A stretch of 64,000 nucleotides of DNA from positions 186,001-250,000 of the forward strand of contig FCOH02000002.1 of NCBI GenBank assembly GCA_001544595.2, written 5' to 3'. Of this stretch, positions 32,387 through 42,491 are shown one piece after another. Numbering within the stretch: the first letter of the stretch is position 1; each line of letters starts with the position of its first letter. This DNA is from Caballeronia peredens. GTDB taxonomy: Bacteria > Pseudomonadota > Gammaproteobacteria > Burkholderiales > Burkholderiaceae. The position numbers were made by a program, and so were the translations under genes. The notes under the pieces are model-generated. The model was not told the DNA's origin, made no database searches, and saw only the letters and a program-made list of their open reading frames with translations.

Positions 32387-33548
32387 GGCCGCCCAGTTCG
32401 TCGAGGCCGCACGCGAACGCGGTTTCGACTGGTACGCGGGCGTGCCGTGCTCGTATCTCACGCCCTTCATCAACTACGTGCTGCAGGACGAGACGCTCCA
32501 TTACGTCTCGGCGGCGAATGAAGGCGACGCGGTCGCGCTGATCGCCGGCGTCGCCTTGGGCGGCGGCGCCGGCGGCGGGAAGAAGCGCCGCGGCATCGCG
32601 ATGATGCAGAACTCCGGCCTCGGCAACGCGGTGAGCCCGCTCACGTCGCTTACGTGGACGTTCCGTCTGCCGCAATTGCTGATCGTCACATGGCGCGGCC
32701 AGCCGGGCGTCGCGGATGAACCGCAGCACGCGCTGATGGGCCCCGTCACGCCGCAGATGCTCGACACGATGGAAATTCCGTGGGAGCTGTTCCCGACGCA
32801 AGCCGACCAGATCGGTCCGGCGCTCGAGCGCGCGACGGCGCACATGGACAGCACCGGCCGTCCGTACGCGCTCGTCATGCAGAAGGGCAGCGTCGCGCCT
32901 TACGAGTTGAAGAAGACCGGTTTGTCGGGCGTGCGCGCCAATACGCGTCCGGCGGCCGTGCAGCGCTTCGAGGGCGAGCGTGTGTCGCGTCACGACGCGC
33001 TCGAAAAAGTCATCGCGCAGACGCCGAAGGATTCGACCGTCGTGCTCGCATCGACGGGATTCTGCGGCCGCGAACTCTACGCGATCGACGACCGCGAGAA
33101 CCAGCTCTATCTCGTGGGCTCGATGGGCTGCGTCACGCCGATGGCGCTCGGCCTCGCGCTCTCGCGCCCCGACCTGCGCGTGGTCGCGCTCGACGGCGAC
33201 GGCGCCGCGCTCATGCGCATGGGCGTGTTCGCCACGCTCGGCGCGTACGGCCCGTCGAATCTGATTCATCTGCTGCTGGACAACGGCGCGCACGAATCGA
33301 CCGGCGGCCAGGCAACCGTTTCGCGCGGCGTCGATTTCGCGTCGATCGCGTCGGCATGCGGCTACGCGCTCGCGCTCGACGGCGACGACATCGGCGTGAT
33401 CGACCGCGTCTTCGAAGCACGAGATGTCGATGGCGTGCGCTTTGCGCGTCTGTCGATCAAGACCGGCACGCCGGGCGATCTGCCGCGCCCGAAAATCACA
33501 CCCGAGGACGTGCGCGCCCGCTTGCAACACCACATTGGAGGCCGTTGA
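32379..33548 (+). CDS. aepY: phosphonopyruvate decarboxylase
   Basis: This thiamine-diphosphate enzyme decarboxylates phosphonopyruvate to phosphonoacetaldehyde, which pulls the unfavourable PEP mutase reaction forward. The 389 residues contain YAGVPCSYL near the N terminus and the ThDP/Mg motif [13 protein letters not shown] ending in [12 protein letters not shown]. The start is GTG at 32379, overlapping aepX by eight bases. The gene overlaps the next by one base. Confidence 0.9.
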   Translation: MIEAAQFVEAARERGFDWYAGVPCSYLTPFINYVLQDETLHYVSAANEGDAVALIAGVALGGGAGGGKKRRGIAMMQNSGLGNAVSPLTSLTWTFRLPQLLIVTWRGQPGVADEPQHALMGPVTPQMLDTMEIPWELFPTQADQIGPALERATAHMDSTGRPYALVMQKGSVAPYELKKTGLSGVRANTRPAAVQRFEGERVSRHDALEKVIAQTPKDSTVVLASTGFCGRELYAIDDRENQLYLVGSMGCVTPMALGLALSRPDLRVVALDGDGAALMRMGVFATLGAYGPSNLIHLLLDNGAHESTGGQATVSRGVDFASIASACGYALALDGDDIGVIDRVFEARDVDGVRFARLSIKTGTPGDLPRPKITPEDVRARLQHHIGGR

Positions 33549-34612
33549 TGCTGCTGCTCAATCCGGGTCCTGTCACGCTGAGCGAACGCGTGCGCAAGAG
33601 CCTGCTGCAAACCGACTTGTGCCATCGCGAGCCGGAGTTCTTCGATCTTCAGGACGAGGCGCGCCAGCGTCTCCTCACCGCTTACGAACTCGATCCGGCC
33701 GTATGGAGCGCCGTGCTCATGACGGGCTCGGGCACCGCCGCGGTCGAAAGCATGATCGCCGGACTCGTGCCGGAAGGCGGGCGGCTCCTGGTCGTGGAGA
33801 ACGGCGTGTACGGCGACCGCATCGCGCAAATCGCGAAGCAGTACGGCATCGAGCATGAAGTCGCGAAGTACGAGTGGATGCAGGCGCCGGATATCGACGC
33901 CATCGTCGGGCTGCTCGACAGCAAGAAGTTCACGAACGTCGCGATCATTCATCATGAAACGACGACCGGACGTCTGAACGCCATCGACGCACTGTCGCGC
34001 GCCTGCGCGCAACGCGGCGTGGGTCTTCTGCTCGACGCGGTGAGCAGCTTCGGCGCGGAAGCGATCGATTTCGACGGCGGCGGCATCGCCGCCATCGCCG
34101 CGACGGCCAACAAGTGCCTGCACGGCGTGCCGGGCGCGGCGTTCGTCATCGCGCGGCGCGATGCGCTGGCGCAGGCCGCGAGCCGCAACTATTACCTCGG
34201 CATCGCGCGTCTCGCGAAGCTGCAGGACGCGCGCAACACGCCGTTCACGCCGTCGGTGCATGCGTATTACGCGCTCGTCGAGGCGCTGCGCGAATTCGAG
34301 GAAGAAGGCGGCTGGCGCGCGCGTCACGCGCGTTATGCGAAGCTCGCGGAGCAGGTTCGCGCGGGTCTGGCCGCGCTCGGCATGGAGAGCGCGTTGCCGC
34401 CGGATGAATCGTCGGTGGTATTGCGCGCGTACCGGCTGCCGGCGGGCGTCACGTACGAGACGCTGCACGACGCGCTGAAGGCCAAGGGCTTTGTGATCTA
34501 CGCGGGGCAGGGCGGTTTGTCGAAGGAACTGTTCCGCATCTCGACGATGGGCGCGCTCGATGCGAACGACATGGATCGCCTGATTTCGTCGTTCGTGGAA
34601 CTGCTGCGCTGA
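33548..34612 (+). CDS. phnW: 2-aminoethylphosphonate-pyruvate transaminase
   Basis: This PLP enzyme interconverts phosphonoacetaldehyde and 2-aminoethylphosphonate, using alanine/pyruvate. It has 354 residues from the ATG at 33548; the cofactor lysine is K189 (ATANKCLHGVPG), with the PLP aspartate D163 (LLDAVSSFGA). The N terminus LLLNPGPVTLSERVR is typical. No phosphonoacetaldehyde hydrolase (phnX) or C-P lyase gene is nearby and PEP mutase is present, so it works here in the biosynthetic direction (inference). Last gene of the operon. Confidence 0.9.
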   Translation: MLLLNPGPVTLSERVRKSLLQTDLCHREPEFFDLQDEARQRLLTAYELDPAVWSAVLMTGSGTAAVESMIAGLVPEGGRLLVVENGVYGDRIAQIAKQYGIEHEVAKYEWMQAPDIDAIVGLLDSKKFTNVAIIHHETTTGRLNAIDALSRACAQRGVGLLLDAVSSFGAEAIDFDGGGIAAIAATANKCLHGVPGAAFVIARRDALAQAASRNYYLGIARLAKLQDARNTPFTPSVHAYYALVEALREFEEEGGWRARHARYAKLAEQVRAGLAALGMESALPPDESSVVLRAYRLPAGVTYETLHDALKAKGFVIYAGQGGLSKELFRISTMGALDANDMDRLISSFVELLR

Positions 34613-34636
34613 GCCGCCGGCGCTTCAGGGCCTGCC

Positions 34637-35074
34637 TCAGGGCTTGCAGAAGATCGCCGTGATGAAGGGCGCGACGTGGTGCACGACCGCGTCGCTGCCC
34701 GCTTCGCGCACCTTCTGCTCCACTTCGACATCGCCGCCCCAGACGACCGCGCCGTAGGCCGCATCGCCGATCGGCTCGCCCTTGCCCGGCTTGAACAGCG
34801 GATCGTCTTTCTGATACGCCACCAGCGCGTAGACCTTGAACCCGTAGGCCGTCAACACCGCGCCCTTGGCCGGCCGGAACGCGTTGATCGAGTTCGGCTC
34901 AACGCGCATCGGCTTCGCGTCCAGAAGCTTGCTTTCCTGCAACGGCGCGATGAAATCGTGCGGCGTCGATTTGCAGTCGAGTTGCGCATCGAGCGCGCGG
35001 GCGTGGGCGTGGACGGCGAGCGCGCCGCACGCCATCGGCAGGATCAGGCGAAGAGTTCGGGAAGCGAGCTTCAT
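34637..35074 (-). CDS. exported hypothetical protein
   Basis: The protein of 145 residues has a signal peptide (MKLASRTLRLILPMACGALA ending near AHA-RA) from the ATG at 35074; the frame extends to 35170 but without a secretion start. The mature part contains DCKSTPHDFIAPLQESKLLD and a closing FITAIFCKP with one of two cysteines. It appears periplasmic. I do not recognise the family. It is convergent with phnW. Confidence 0.65.
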   Translation of the reverse strand: MKLASRTLRLILPMACGALAVHAHARALDAQLDCKSTPHDFIAPLQESKLLDAKPMRVEPNSINAFRPAKGAVLTAYGFKVYALVAYQKDDPLFKPGKGEPIGDAAYGAVVWGGDVEVEQKVREAGSDAVVHHVAPFITAIFCKP

Positions 35075-35172
35075 GGCGACGGATATCCGTGATAGCCAGC
35101 ACTTTAAACACATTGCAATAAACGTGCTTGCTTCGTCGAGCGAATTATCACGCGGGGCGTGGCGCGCCAAAC

Positions 35173-35200
35173 AAAAAAGCGCCCTTCGTTCGAAGGACGC
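35173..35200 (-). terminator. intrinsic terminator after guanine deaminase gene
   Basis: The stem CCTTCG/CGAAGG, extended by GCG/CGC (35179-35200), is followed on the minus strand by TTTTTTG. It lies about 50 bases beyond the guaD stop. Confidence 0.8.
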
Positions 35201-35251
35201 CTTCTTTCGTCGCAGGACGCCTTGCTCGCTTGCGGCGCGCCGGGCGAAGCG

Positions 35252-36580
35252 TCAGGCAGCCATTTCCAGTTTCGCCGTCCGCCGGTTTTCCCGCGCATGC
35301 ACGCGCTTGCCCGCGGCATACGTCTCGAACACCGCGCGGTCGTCGCCGAGCAGCGCGAACGCGAACAGCAGCTCTTCCAGCGATTCCGTGCGCGACGTGC
35401 GGCGCGCGAGCAGCGGCGTCGCGTTCGGGTCGAGCACGACGAAGTCCGCTTCGCTGCCGGCGGCAAGCGTGCCGATCTTGTCGTCGAGTTCGAGCGCCTG
35501 CGCGGCGCCCGTGGTGGTGAGCCAGAACATGCGCGTCGCGGTCAGATGATGGCCGGTCAGGCGCGCGATCTTGTGCGCGGCGCCCATCGTCTGAAGCATG
35601 GAGAACGACGTGCCGCCGCCGACGTCCGTCGCCATTGCCACCGGCATGTTCGACGCGCCCGCCTTCTCGAAGTCGAACAGGCCGCTGCCGAGGAACAGGT
35701 TCGACGTCGGGCAGTGCGACGCCACCGCGCCGGTTTCCGCCATGCGCTGGCGGTCGCGGTCATCGAGATAGATGCAGTGGCCGTAGACCGCGCGGCGGCG
35801 CAACAGGCCGTAGTGATCGTAAATATCGAGATAGCTGCGATGCCCCGGAAACAGGCTCTCGACCCACTTGATCTCGTCCGTGTTCTCCGCGACGTGACTC
35901 TGGATGAACACGTCCTGATGTTTCTGCGCGAGCGCGCCGCACGCTTCGAGCTGCGCTTCCGTCGAGGTCGGCGCGAAACGCGGCGTCAGCGCGTATTGCT
36001 GGCGTCCGCGGCCGTGCCAGCGCGCGATGAGTTCGGCGCTGTGGTCGTAGCCGGATTGCGCGGTGTCGCGCAGGAATTCCGGGCAATTTCGATCCATCAG
36101 CACTTTGCCCGCGACCATGCGCAGATTGCGCGCTTCGCTTTCGGTGAAGAACGCATCGGCGGATTGTTTGTGCACGGTGCAGTAGACGAACGCCGTCGTC
36201 GTGCCGCAGGCGAGCAGTTCATCGACGAAAAAGCTCGCCGTCTCGCGCGCGACCGCGGGATTCTCGAAGCCGCGCTCGGTCGGGAAGGTGTACGTGTTGA
36301 GCCACGGCAACAGGCCCGGCGCCGGCGACGCGATCATGTCCGTCTGCGGATAGTGGATGTGCGAGTCGATGAAACCCGGCACGATCAGCTTGTCGCGCAT
36401 CGTGTGGACGGTCGCGTCGGGACTGAGCTTGTCGCGAATCGACGCATACGCGCCTGCCGCGACCACTTTCCCGTCCTCGACGATCAAAAGGCCATCGGCC
36501 TCGTAGACCGCGCCGTCAGCGGCATGCGCGGGATCTTCCCGGAAGGTCAGCAACTGGGCGCGGTAGGCGGTTTGAGTCAT
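35252..36580 (-). CDS. guaD: guanine deaminase
   Basis: This amidohydrolase converts guanine to xanthine. The 442 residues carry the metal motif HIH at H74/H76 (PGFIDSHIHYPQTDMIA), FIQSHVAENTDEIKWV and MATDVGGG, the signatures of GuaD. It is the distal gene of a purine cluster. Upstream come the NCS2 permease (36611), a deaminase of the adenine type and the xanthine dehydrogenase genes, which together bring purines to uric acid. Confidence 0.95.
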   Translation of the reverse strand: MTQTAYRAQLLTFREDPAHAADGAVYEADGLLIVEDGKVVAAGAYASIRDKLSPDATVHTMRDKLIVPGFIDSHIHYPQTDMIASPAPGLLPWLNTYTFPTERGFENPAVARETASFFVDELLACGTTTAFVYCTVHKQSADAFFTESEARNLRMVAGKVLMDRNCPEFLRDTAQSGYDHSAELIARWHGRGRQQYALTPRFAPTSTEAQLEACGALAQKHQDVFIQSHVAENTDEIKWVESLFPGHRSYLDIYDHYGLLRRRAVYGHCIYLDDRDRQRMAETGAVASHCPTSNLFLGSGLFDFEKAGASNMPVAMATDVGGGTSFSMLQTMGAAHKIARLTGHHLTATRMFWLTTTGAAQALELDDKIGTLAAGSEADFVVLDPNATPLLARRTSRTESLEELLFAFALLGDDRAVFETYAAGKRVHARENRRTAKLEMAA

Positions 36581-36610
36581 GATGCAACGTCTCCGATTTC
36601 TCTAAGGTTT

Positions 36611-37981
36611 TTACAACTGCGAAAGCAGTACGAGCGAAAAGGCCGCGATGATCCACATCGCCGGCTTGATTTCCTTCGCGCGCCCCGTCGCCGACTTCAG
36701 CACGACGAACGCGAGAAAGCCGTACGCGACGCCGTCGGTGATCGAATAGGTCAGCGGGATCAGGATCATCGCGAGGAACGCGGGAATGGCTTCGTCGAAG
36801 CGATGCCATTCGATCTGCGTGATCGCTTCCATCATGAACACGCCGACCAGCACGAGCGCGGGCGCGGTAGCGATAGCGGGCACGAGCGACAGGAGCGGCG
36901 AAAGGAACAGGAACGGCAGGAAGCACAATCCGGCGACGACCGCGACGAGACCCGTGCGCCCGCCCGCCGAAATGCCCGCCGCCGATTCGATATACGCGTT
37001 CGCCGGGCTCGTGCCGAGCGGCGCGGAAATCAGCGCGGAGAAGGAATCGACCATCATCGACTGGCGGATGTTGCGCGGGTTGCCGTCGCGGTCGTAGAGC
37101 TTGCCGGCTTCGGAAATCGCCATGAACGTGGAGAGCGCGTCGAAGAACGACGTGAACAGCATCACGAAGATGAACGGCCAGTAGATGACTTTCAGCGAAC
37201 CGACGAGGTCCAGTTGTCCGACGGCCGAGAAATCCGGCGCGGAAAAGAGTCCGTTCCAGTTGACGAGCGTCTTGGTGGCGATGGCGGCGGGCCAGTACGC
37301 GGTGCCGTCGCCCCAGAAGCGGCCGATCGGAATCGCGATGATCGTCGTGAACACGATGCCGAGCATCAGCGCGCCGGTGACCTTGCGGGCGACGAGAATC
37401 GTCGTGACCGCGAGGCCGATCAGGAACGTGATGACCACCGGATTCAGCGACGCCGAATGCACGATCGTGACCGGATCGCCGACGACGAACTTCGCGTTCA
37501 CCAGACCGATGAGGCTGATGAACAGCCCGATGCCGCACGACACCGCGTGCCGCAGATTCGCGGGAATCGCATCGACGACGAGCTTGCGCGCGTTGAACAC
37601 CGCAAGCACGGCGAAGATCACGCCGGACCAGAACACGCAGCCGAGCGCGGTCTGCCACGGCATCTTGCCGCCGTGGACCATGACGAACGCGAACAGCGCG
37701 TTCATGCCCATGCCGGGCGCGACGAGCACCGGATTGCGCGCGTAAAGTCCCATCGCGCAGCTGCCGAGAAAGCTGACGATGACGGTGGCCGTCAGCGCGG
37801 CCGGAAAGGGCACGCCCGCCTGCGACAGAATGCCCGGATTGACGACGATGATGTACATCGCCGTGAGGAACGTCGTGATGCCCGCGACGATTTCGGTCTT
37901 CGTGCGGGAGCCCGCCGCGCGCACGCCGAAGAAGCGTTCGATGGCGGTCGTGTCTTGTTGAGGTGTTGCGGTCGTTTCCAT
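36611..37981 (-). CDS. NCS2-family purine permease (AzgA type)
   Basis: This inner-membrane proton symporter for nucleobases has 456 residues from the ATG at 37981, with about 13 hydrophobic segments. N-terminal motifs ERFFGVRAAGSRTKTEIVAG and PGMGMNALFAF, with FTSFFDALSTFMAISE and SPANAYIESAAGISAGGRTG, fit the AzgA/GhxP adenine-guanine-hypoxanthine group. The deaminase gene ends five bases upstream and guaD starts 30 bases downstream, so the three are likely co-transcribed. Confidence 0.9.
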   Translation of the reverse strand: METTATPQQDTTAIERFFGVRAAGSRTKTEIVAGITTFLTAMYIIVVNPGILSQAGVPFPAALTATVIVSFLGSCAMGLYARNPVLVAPGMGMNALFAFVMVHGGKMPWQTALGCVFWSGVIFAVLAVFNARKLVVDAIPANLRHAVSCGIGLFISLIGLVNAKFVVGDPVTIVHSASLNPVVITFLIGLAVTTILVARKVTGALMLGIVFTTIIAIPIGRFWGDGTAYWPAAIATKTLVNWNGLFSAPDFSAVGQLDLVGSLKVIYWPFIFVMLFTSFFDALSTFMAISEAGKLYDRDGNPRNIRQSMMVDSFSALISAPLGTSPANAYIESAAGISAGGRTGLVAVVAGLCFLPFLFLSPLLSLVPAIATAPALVLVGVFMMEAITQIEWHRFDEAIPAFLAMILIPLTYSITDGVAYGFLAFVVLKSATGRAKEIKPAMWIIAAFSLVLLSQL

Positions 37982-37986
37982 GCTTC

Positions 37987-39048
<1,062 letters not shown>

Positions 39049-40065
39049 TCAGACGGTCTGTTGCGACGACGCAGGCGCATGGGCGTTGGCTTCGACCGCC
39101 TGCAGCAGCTGGGCTGCCGCTGCCACGGCGATCACTTCGGGCGCCTTGTCCACGATGCCGTCGATGCCGATCGGACACACCATGCGTGCGATGCGCGCGG
39201 GGTCGATGCCGCGCGCCGCGAGCCGGTGCTCGAACTGCTTCTTCTTCGTGAACGAGCCGATCATGCCGAAGAACGCGAAGTCGCCGCGCCGCAGGATGCA
39301 CTCGGCCAGCGCGAGATCCACCGTGTGGTTGTGCGTCATCACGATGAAATACGCGTTGGGCGGCGCGCGGTCGATGGCTTCGTCGGGCGCGTCGTTCGGC
39401 TCGATCGTCACGTTGTCGGGCACGAACTGCGGCGCAGGAAACGCGGCGTCGCGCTCGTCGACCCAGGTCACGTGGCAGGGCAGCGTGGCGAGCACGCGCA
39501 CGAGCGCGGCTCCGACGTGGCCCGCGCCGAACAGCACGACCTGAAAATCGCGCGGCGCGATGGTCTCCGTCAGCAGCGCGCCGCTCTCGTCGAAACCGGC
39601 GCCGTCCCACAGGAGGCAGTCGGTGTCGGTCGCGCCCGGTTCGGGATCGGAGAGCATCACGGCGTCGGGCATCGGCGCGAAGGAAACGCTGCGCACGGTC
39701 GACAGACCCTGCGCCGTGCGTTTGCCGAGCGTCGTCACCCAGTTCAGATCGCCGACGTCGAGCCGCTCGAACGCCAGCACGACCGCGCCGCCGCAGCACT
39801 GGCCGAGACTTGGGCCCAGAGCGAAACGCTCCAGCCGCCGCATGCGCGGGCTTCTCATGCCGTCCTTCAGCACTTGCCGGGCGGTCTCGATGGCCTTCCA
39901 TTCCAGATGGCCGCCGCCGATCGTGTAGCGCGCGTCCTCGCGCGTGACGATCATCTTCGTGCCCGGCTCGCGCGGCGCGGAGCCTTCGACACGCGCGACC
40001 GTCACGAGCACGACGGCATCGCCGTGCGCGAGCAGGTGTTGCAGGTCGTTCAGCCAAACTTGCAT
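39049..40065 (-). CDS. xdhC: xanthine dehydrogenase accessory protein XdhC
   Basis: XdhC binds the molybdenum cofactor, helps sulfurate it and inserts it into XdhB. From the ATG at 40065 it has 338 residues (the frame continues upstream, but this start aligns with the family). The N-terminal domain shows GSAPREPGTKMIV and GGHLEWKAIE; the C-terminal Rossmann-like domain shows VVLFGAGHVGAALVRVL and MTHNHTVDLAL. It follows xdhB after 44 bases. Confidence 0.9.
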   Translation of the reverse strand: MQVWLNDLQHLLAHGDAVVLVTVARVEGSAPREPGTKMIVTREDARYTIGGGHLEWKAIETARQVLKDGMRSPRMRRLERFALGPSLGQCCGGAVVLAFERLDVGDLNWVTTLGKRTAQGLSTVRSVSFAPMPDAVMLSDPEPGATDTDCLLWDGAGFDESGALLTETIAPRDFQVVLFGAGHVGAALVRVLATLPCHVTWVDERDAAFPAPQFVPDNVTIEPNDAPDEAIDRAPPNAYFIVMTHNHTVDLALAECILRRGDFAFFGMIGSFTKKKQFEHRLAARGIDPARIARMVCPIGIDGIVDKAPEVIAVAAAAQLLQAVEANAHAPASSQQTV

Positions 40066-40109
40066 CGATGGGGCTCCGAAAAATGATCGTGTTTGCGTCG
40101 TCGCAGGCG

Positions 40110-42491
40110 CTAGTTTACCGGCGCGGGCTCGCCGGCCTCGACAGACAGCGTCGTCAGGGCGTCGAGCGCGTCGAGTATGGCTTCGGGCGTGGCCGGCGCG
40201 CGCAGCGCCGGCGCATCGGGCAAATCCGGCGCGACGGAGGCGATCGCCGCGCGAATCGCGAGCAGCACCGAGAACGCCAGCAACAGCGGCGGCTCGCCGA
40301 CGGCCTTCGAGCGGAAGATCGTCGGCTCGGTGTTGTCGTTGCCGGCGTTGCGAAAGAGCGCGGCATTGAACTTCGCGGGCGTGTCGCTGACGGCGGGAAT
40401 CTTGTAGGTCGACGGCGCGTGCGTCATCAGGCGCCCGTCGCGGTTCCACCAGAGTTCTTCGGTCGTGAGCCAGCCCATGCCCTGAATGTAGCCGCCTTCC
40501 ACCTGACCCAGATCGATGGCCGGATTGATCGAGCGCCCCGCGTCGTGCAGCAGGTCGGCGCGCAGGAGCTTCCATTCGCCGGTGAGCGTATCGACGACGA
40601 CTTCCGACACCGCCGCGCCGTAGGCGAAGTAATAGAACGGATGGCCCTGCAGCGTCTTCGCGTCCCAATGCACCTTCGGCGTCGCATAGAAGCCGTCCGA
40701 CCACAATTGCACGCGCGCGAGATACGCCGCCGCGACGAGTTGTTCGAACGGCATCTGCCCGCCGTTCACTTCCACGACGCCGCCGTGGAAGCGCGCGTCG
40801 GCCGCGTTGCCGCCGAGCTGCTTCGCGACGAGTTCGGCCAGCCGCGCGCGGATCGTGAGTGCGGCGGCCTCGGCGGCCTTGCCGTTCAGATCGCTGCCGG
40901 TCGATGCTGCCGTCGCTGACGTGTTCGCGATCTTCGACGTATCGGTGGCGGTCACCCGCACGTGCGCGAGACCGATGCCGAGCACGCTGGCGACGACCTG
41001 CGCGACCTTCGTGTTGAGCCCCTGGCCCATTTCCGTGCCGCCGTGATTGACGAGCACCGAGCCGTCCTTGTAGACGTGCACGAGCGCGCCCGCCTGATTC
41101 AGGAACGGCACGTTGAAGGAGATGCCGAACTTGACCGGCGTGAACGCGATGCCGCGCCTGAGCACGCCGCTCGTCGCGTTGAACTCGGCGATGCCGGCGC
41201 GGCGCGCCTGATAATCGCTCGTCGCGACGAGTTCGTCGGTCAGCGCCGCGATCACGTTGTCCGTGACCGGCTGGCCATACGGCGTCACGTCGCGCTCGCC
41301 GATGCCGTAGAAATTCGCCCGCCGCACGTCGAGCGGATCGCGTTTGAGCCGATGCGCGATGTCGTCGAGCATGACTTCCATCACAAGCGCGCCTTGCGGG
41401 CCGCCGAAGCCGCGAAACGCCGTGTTCGACTGTGTGTTGGTCTTGCAGCAGAGCGCGCGGATTTCGACGTCGCTCAGGTAGTACGCGTTGTCGAAATGAC
41501 AGACCGCGCGCGTCGCGACCGCGCCCGACAAATCCGCCGAATAGCCCGCGCGCAACGCGATATCGACGCGCGCGCCGACGATGCGCCCGTCGTCGTCGAA
41601 GCCGCATTCGTATTCGTAGACCGCATCGTGGCGCTTGCCGGTGATCATGAAGTCGTCGTCGCGATCGGCGCGCAGCTTGACGGGGCGCCCGAGCCGATGT
41701 GCCGCGAGCGCCGCCACGCACGCGAACAGCGCCGATTGCGATTCCTTGCCGCCGAAGCCGCCGCCCATGCGCCGGCATTCGCACAGCACGGCGTTCACCG
41801 GCCAGCCGAGCATATGCGCGACGACCTGCTGCATCTCGCTCGGATGCTGCGTCGAGCTGTGCACGAGCATGCCGTCCTGCTCCTTAGGCCAGGCGTACGC
41901 GACCTGTCCTTCCAGATAGAACTGCTCCTGTCCGCCGACTTCGAATTCGCCCGTCAGCCGATGTTTCGCCGCCGCGATGCGCCCGGCCGGATCGCCGCGC
42001 CGCAGATGCAGCGGCGGCAGCACGAACTGATTGCGCGCTTTCGCCTCGCGCGGCGTGAGCACGGCTTCCAGCGGCTCGTAGCGCACGACGTCCTCGCTCT
42101 TCGCGAGCGCGGCGGCGCGGCGCGCCAGATCGTGCGTTTCGGCGATGACCGCGAACACCGGCTGGCCGAGGTATTCCACGCGATCGGCGGCGAGGATCGG
42201 ATCGTCGTGCAGCACCGGGCCGTAATTGTTCTCGCCGGGAATGTCGGCGGCCGTGAGCACCGCGACGACGCCGGGCGCGGCGCGCACCGCGTCCAGATCG
42301 AGCGACACGATCCGCGCATGCGCGTGCCGCGACAGCCCGAGCGCCGCGTGCAGCGTGCCGCGCGCTTCAGGGATGTCGTCCGTGTAGATCGCCTCGCCGC
42401 TCACGTGCAGCGCCGCCGATTCGTGCGGCAGCGCGAGTCCTGCGGCGTCGGCGGCGGGATCGAAAGCGACGGCTTCGCGGGCGTGGTTCAT
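40110..42491 (-). CDS. xdhB: xanthine dehydrogenase, molybdopterin-binding subunit
   Basis: This is the catalytic large subunit that hydroxylates hypoxanthine and xanthine to urate. The 793 residues include the N-terminal VSGEAIYTDDIPEARGTLH, RMGGGFGGKESQ and GEPPLLLAFSVLLAIRAA (inverted C-terminal block with the catalytic glutamate region). It overlaps xdhA by four bases, so the two subunits are co-translated. The subunits are separate, as usual in proteobacteria. Confidence 0.95.
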   Translation of the reverse strand: MNHAREAVAFDPAADAAGLALPHESAALHVSGEAIYTDDIPEARGTLHAALGLSRHAHARIVSLDLDAVRAAPGVVAVLTAADIPGENNYGPVLHDDPILAADRVEYLGQPVFAVIAETHDLARRAAALAKSEDVVRYEPLEAVLTPREAKARNQFVLPPLHLRRGDPAGRIAAAKHRLTGEFEVGGQEQFYLEGQVAYAWPKEQDGMLVHSSTQHPSEMQQVVAHMLGWPVNAVLCECRRMGGGFGGKESQSALFACVAALAAHRLGRPVKLRADRDDDFMITGKRHDAVYEYECGFDDDGRIVGARVDIALRAGYSADLSGAVATRAVCHFDNAYYLSDVEIRALCCKTNTQSNTAFRGFGGPQGALVMEVMLDDIAHRLKRDPLDVRRANFYGIGERDVTPYGQPVTDNVIAALTDELVATSDYQARRAGIAEFNATSGVLRRGIAFTPVKFGISFNVPFLNQAGALVHVYKDGSVLVNHGGTEMGQGLNTKVAQVVASVLGIGLAHVRVTATDTSKIANTSATAASTGSDLNGKAAEAAALTIRARLAELVAKQLGGNAADARFHGGVVEVNGGQMPFEQLVAAAYLARVQLWSDGFYATPKVHWDAKTLQGHPFYYFAYGAAVSEVVVDTLTGEWKLLRADLLHDAGRSINPAIDLGQVEGGYIQGMGWLTTEELWWNRDGRLMTHAPSTYKIPAVSDTPAKFNAALFRNAGNDNTEPTIFRSKAVGEPPLLLAFSVLLAIRAAIASVAPDLPDAPALRAPATPEAILDALDALTTLSVEAGEPAPVN

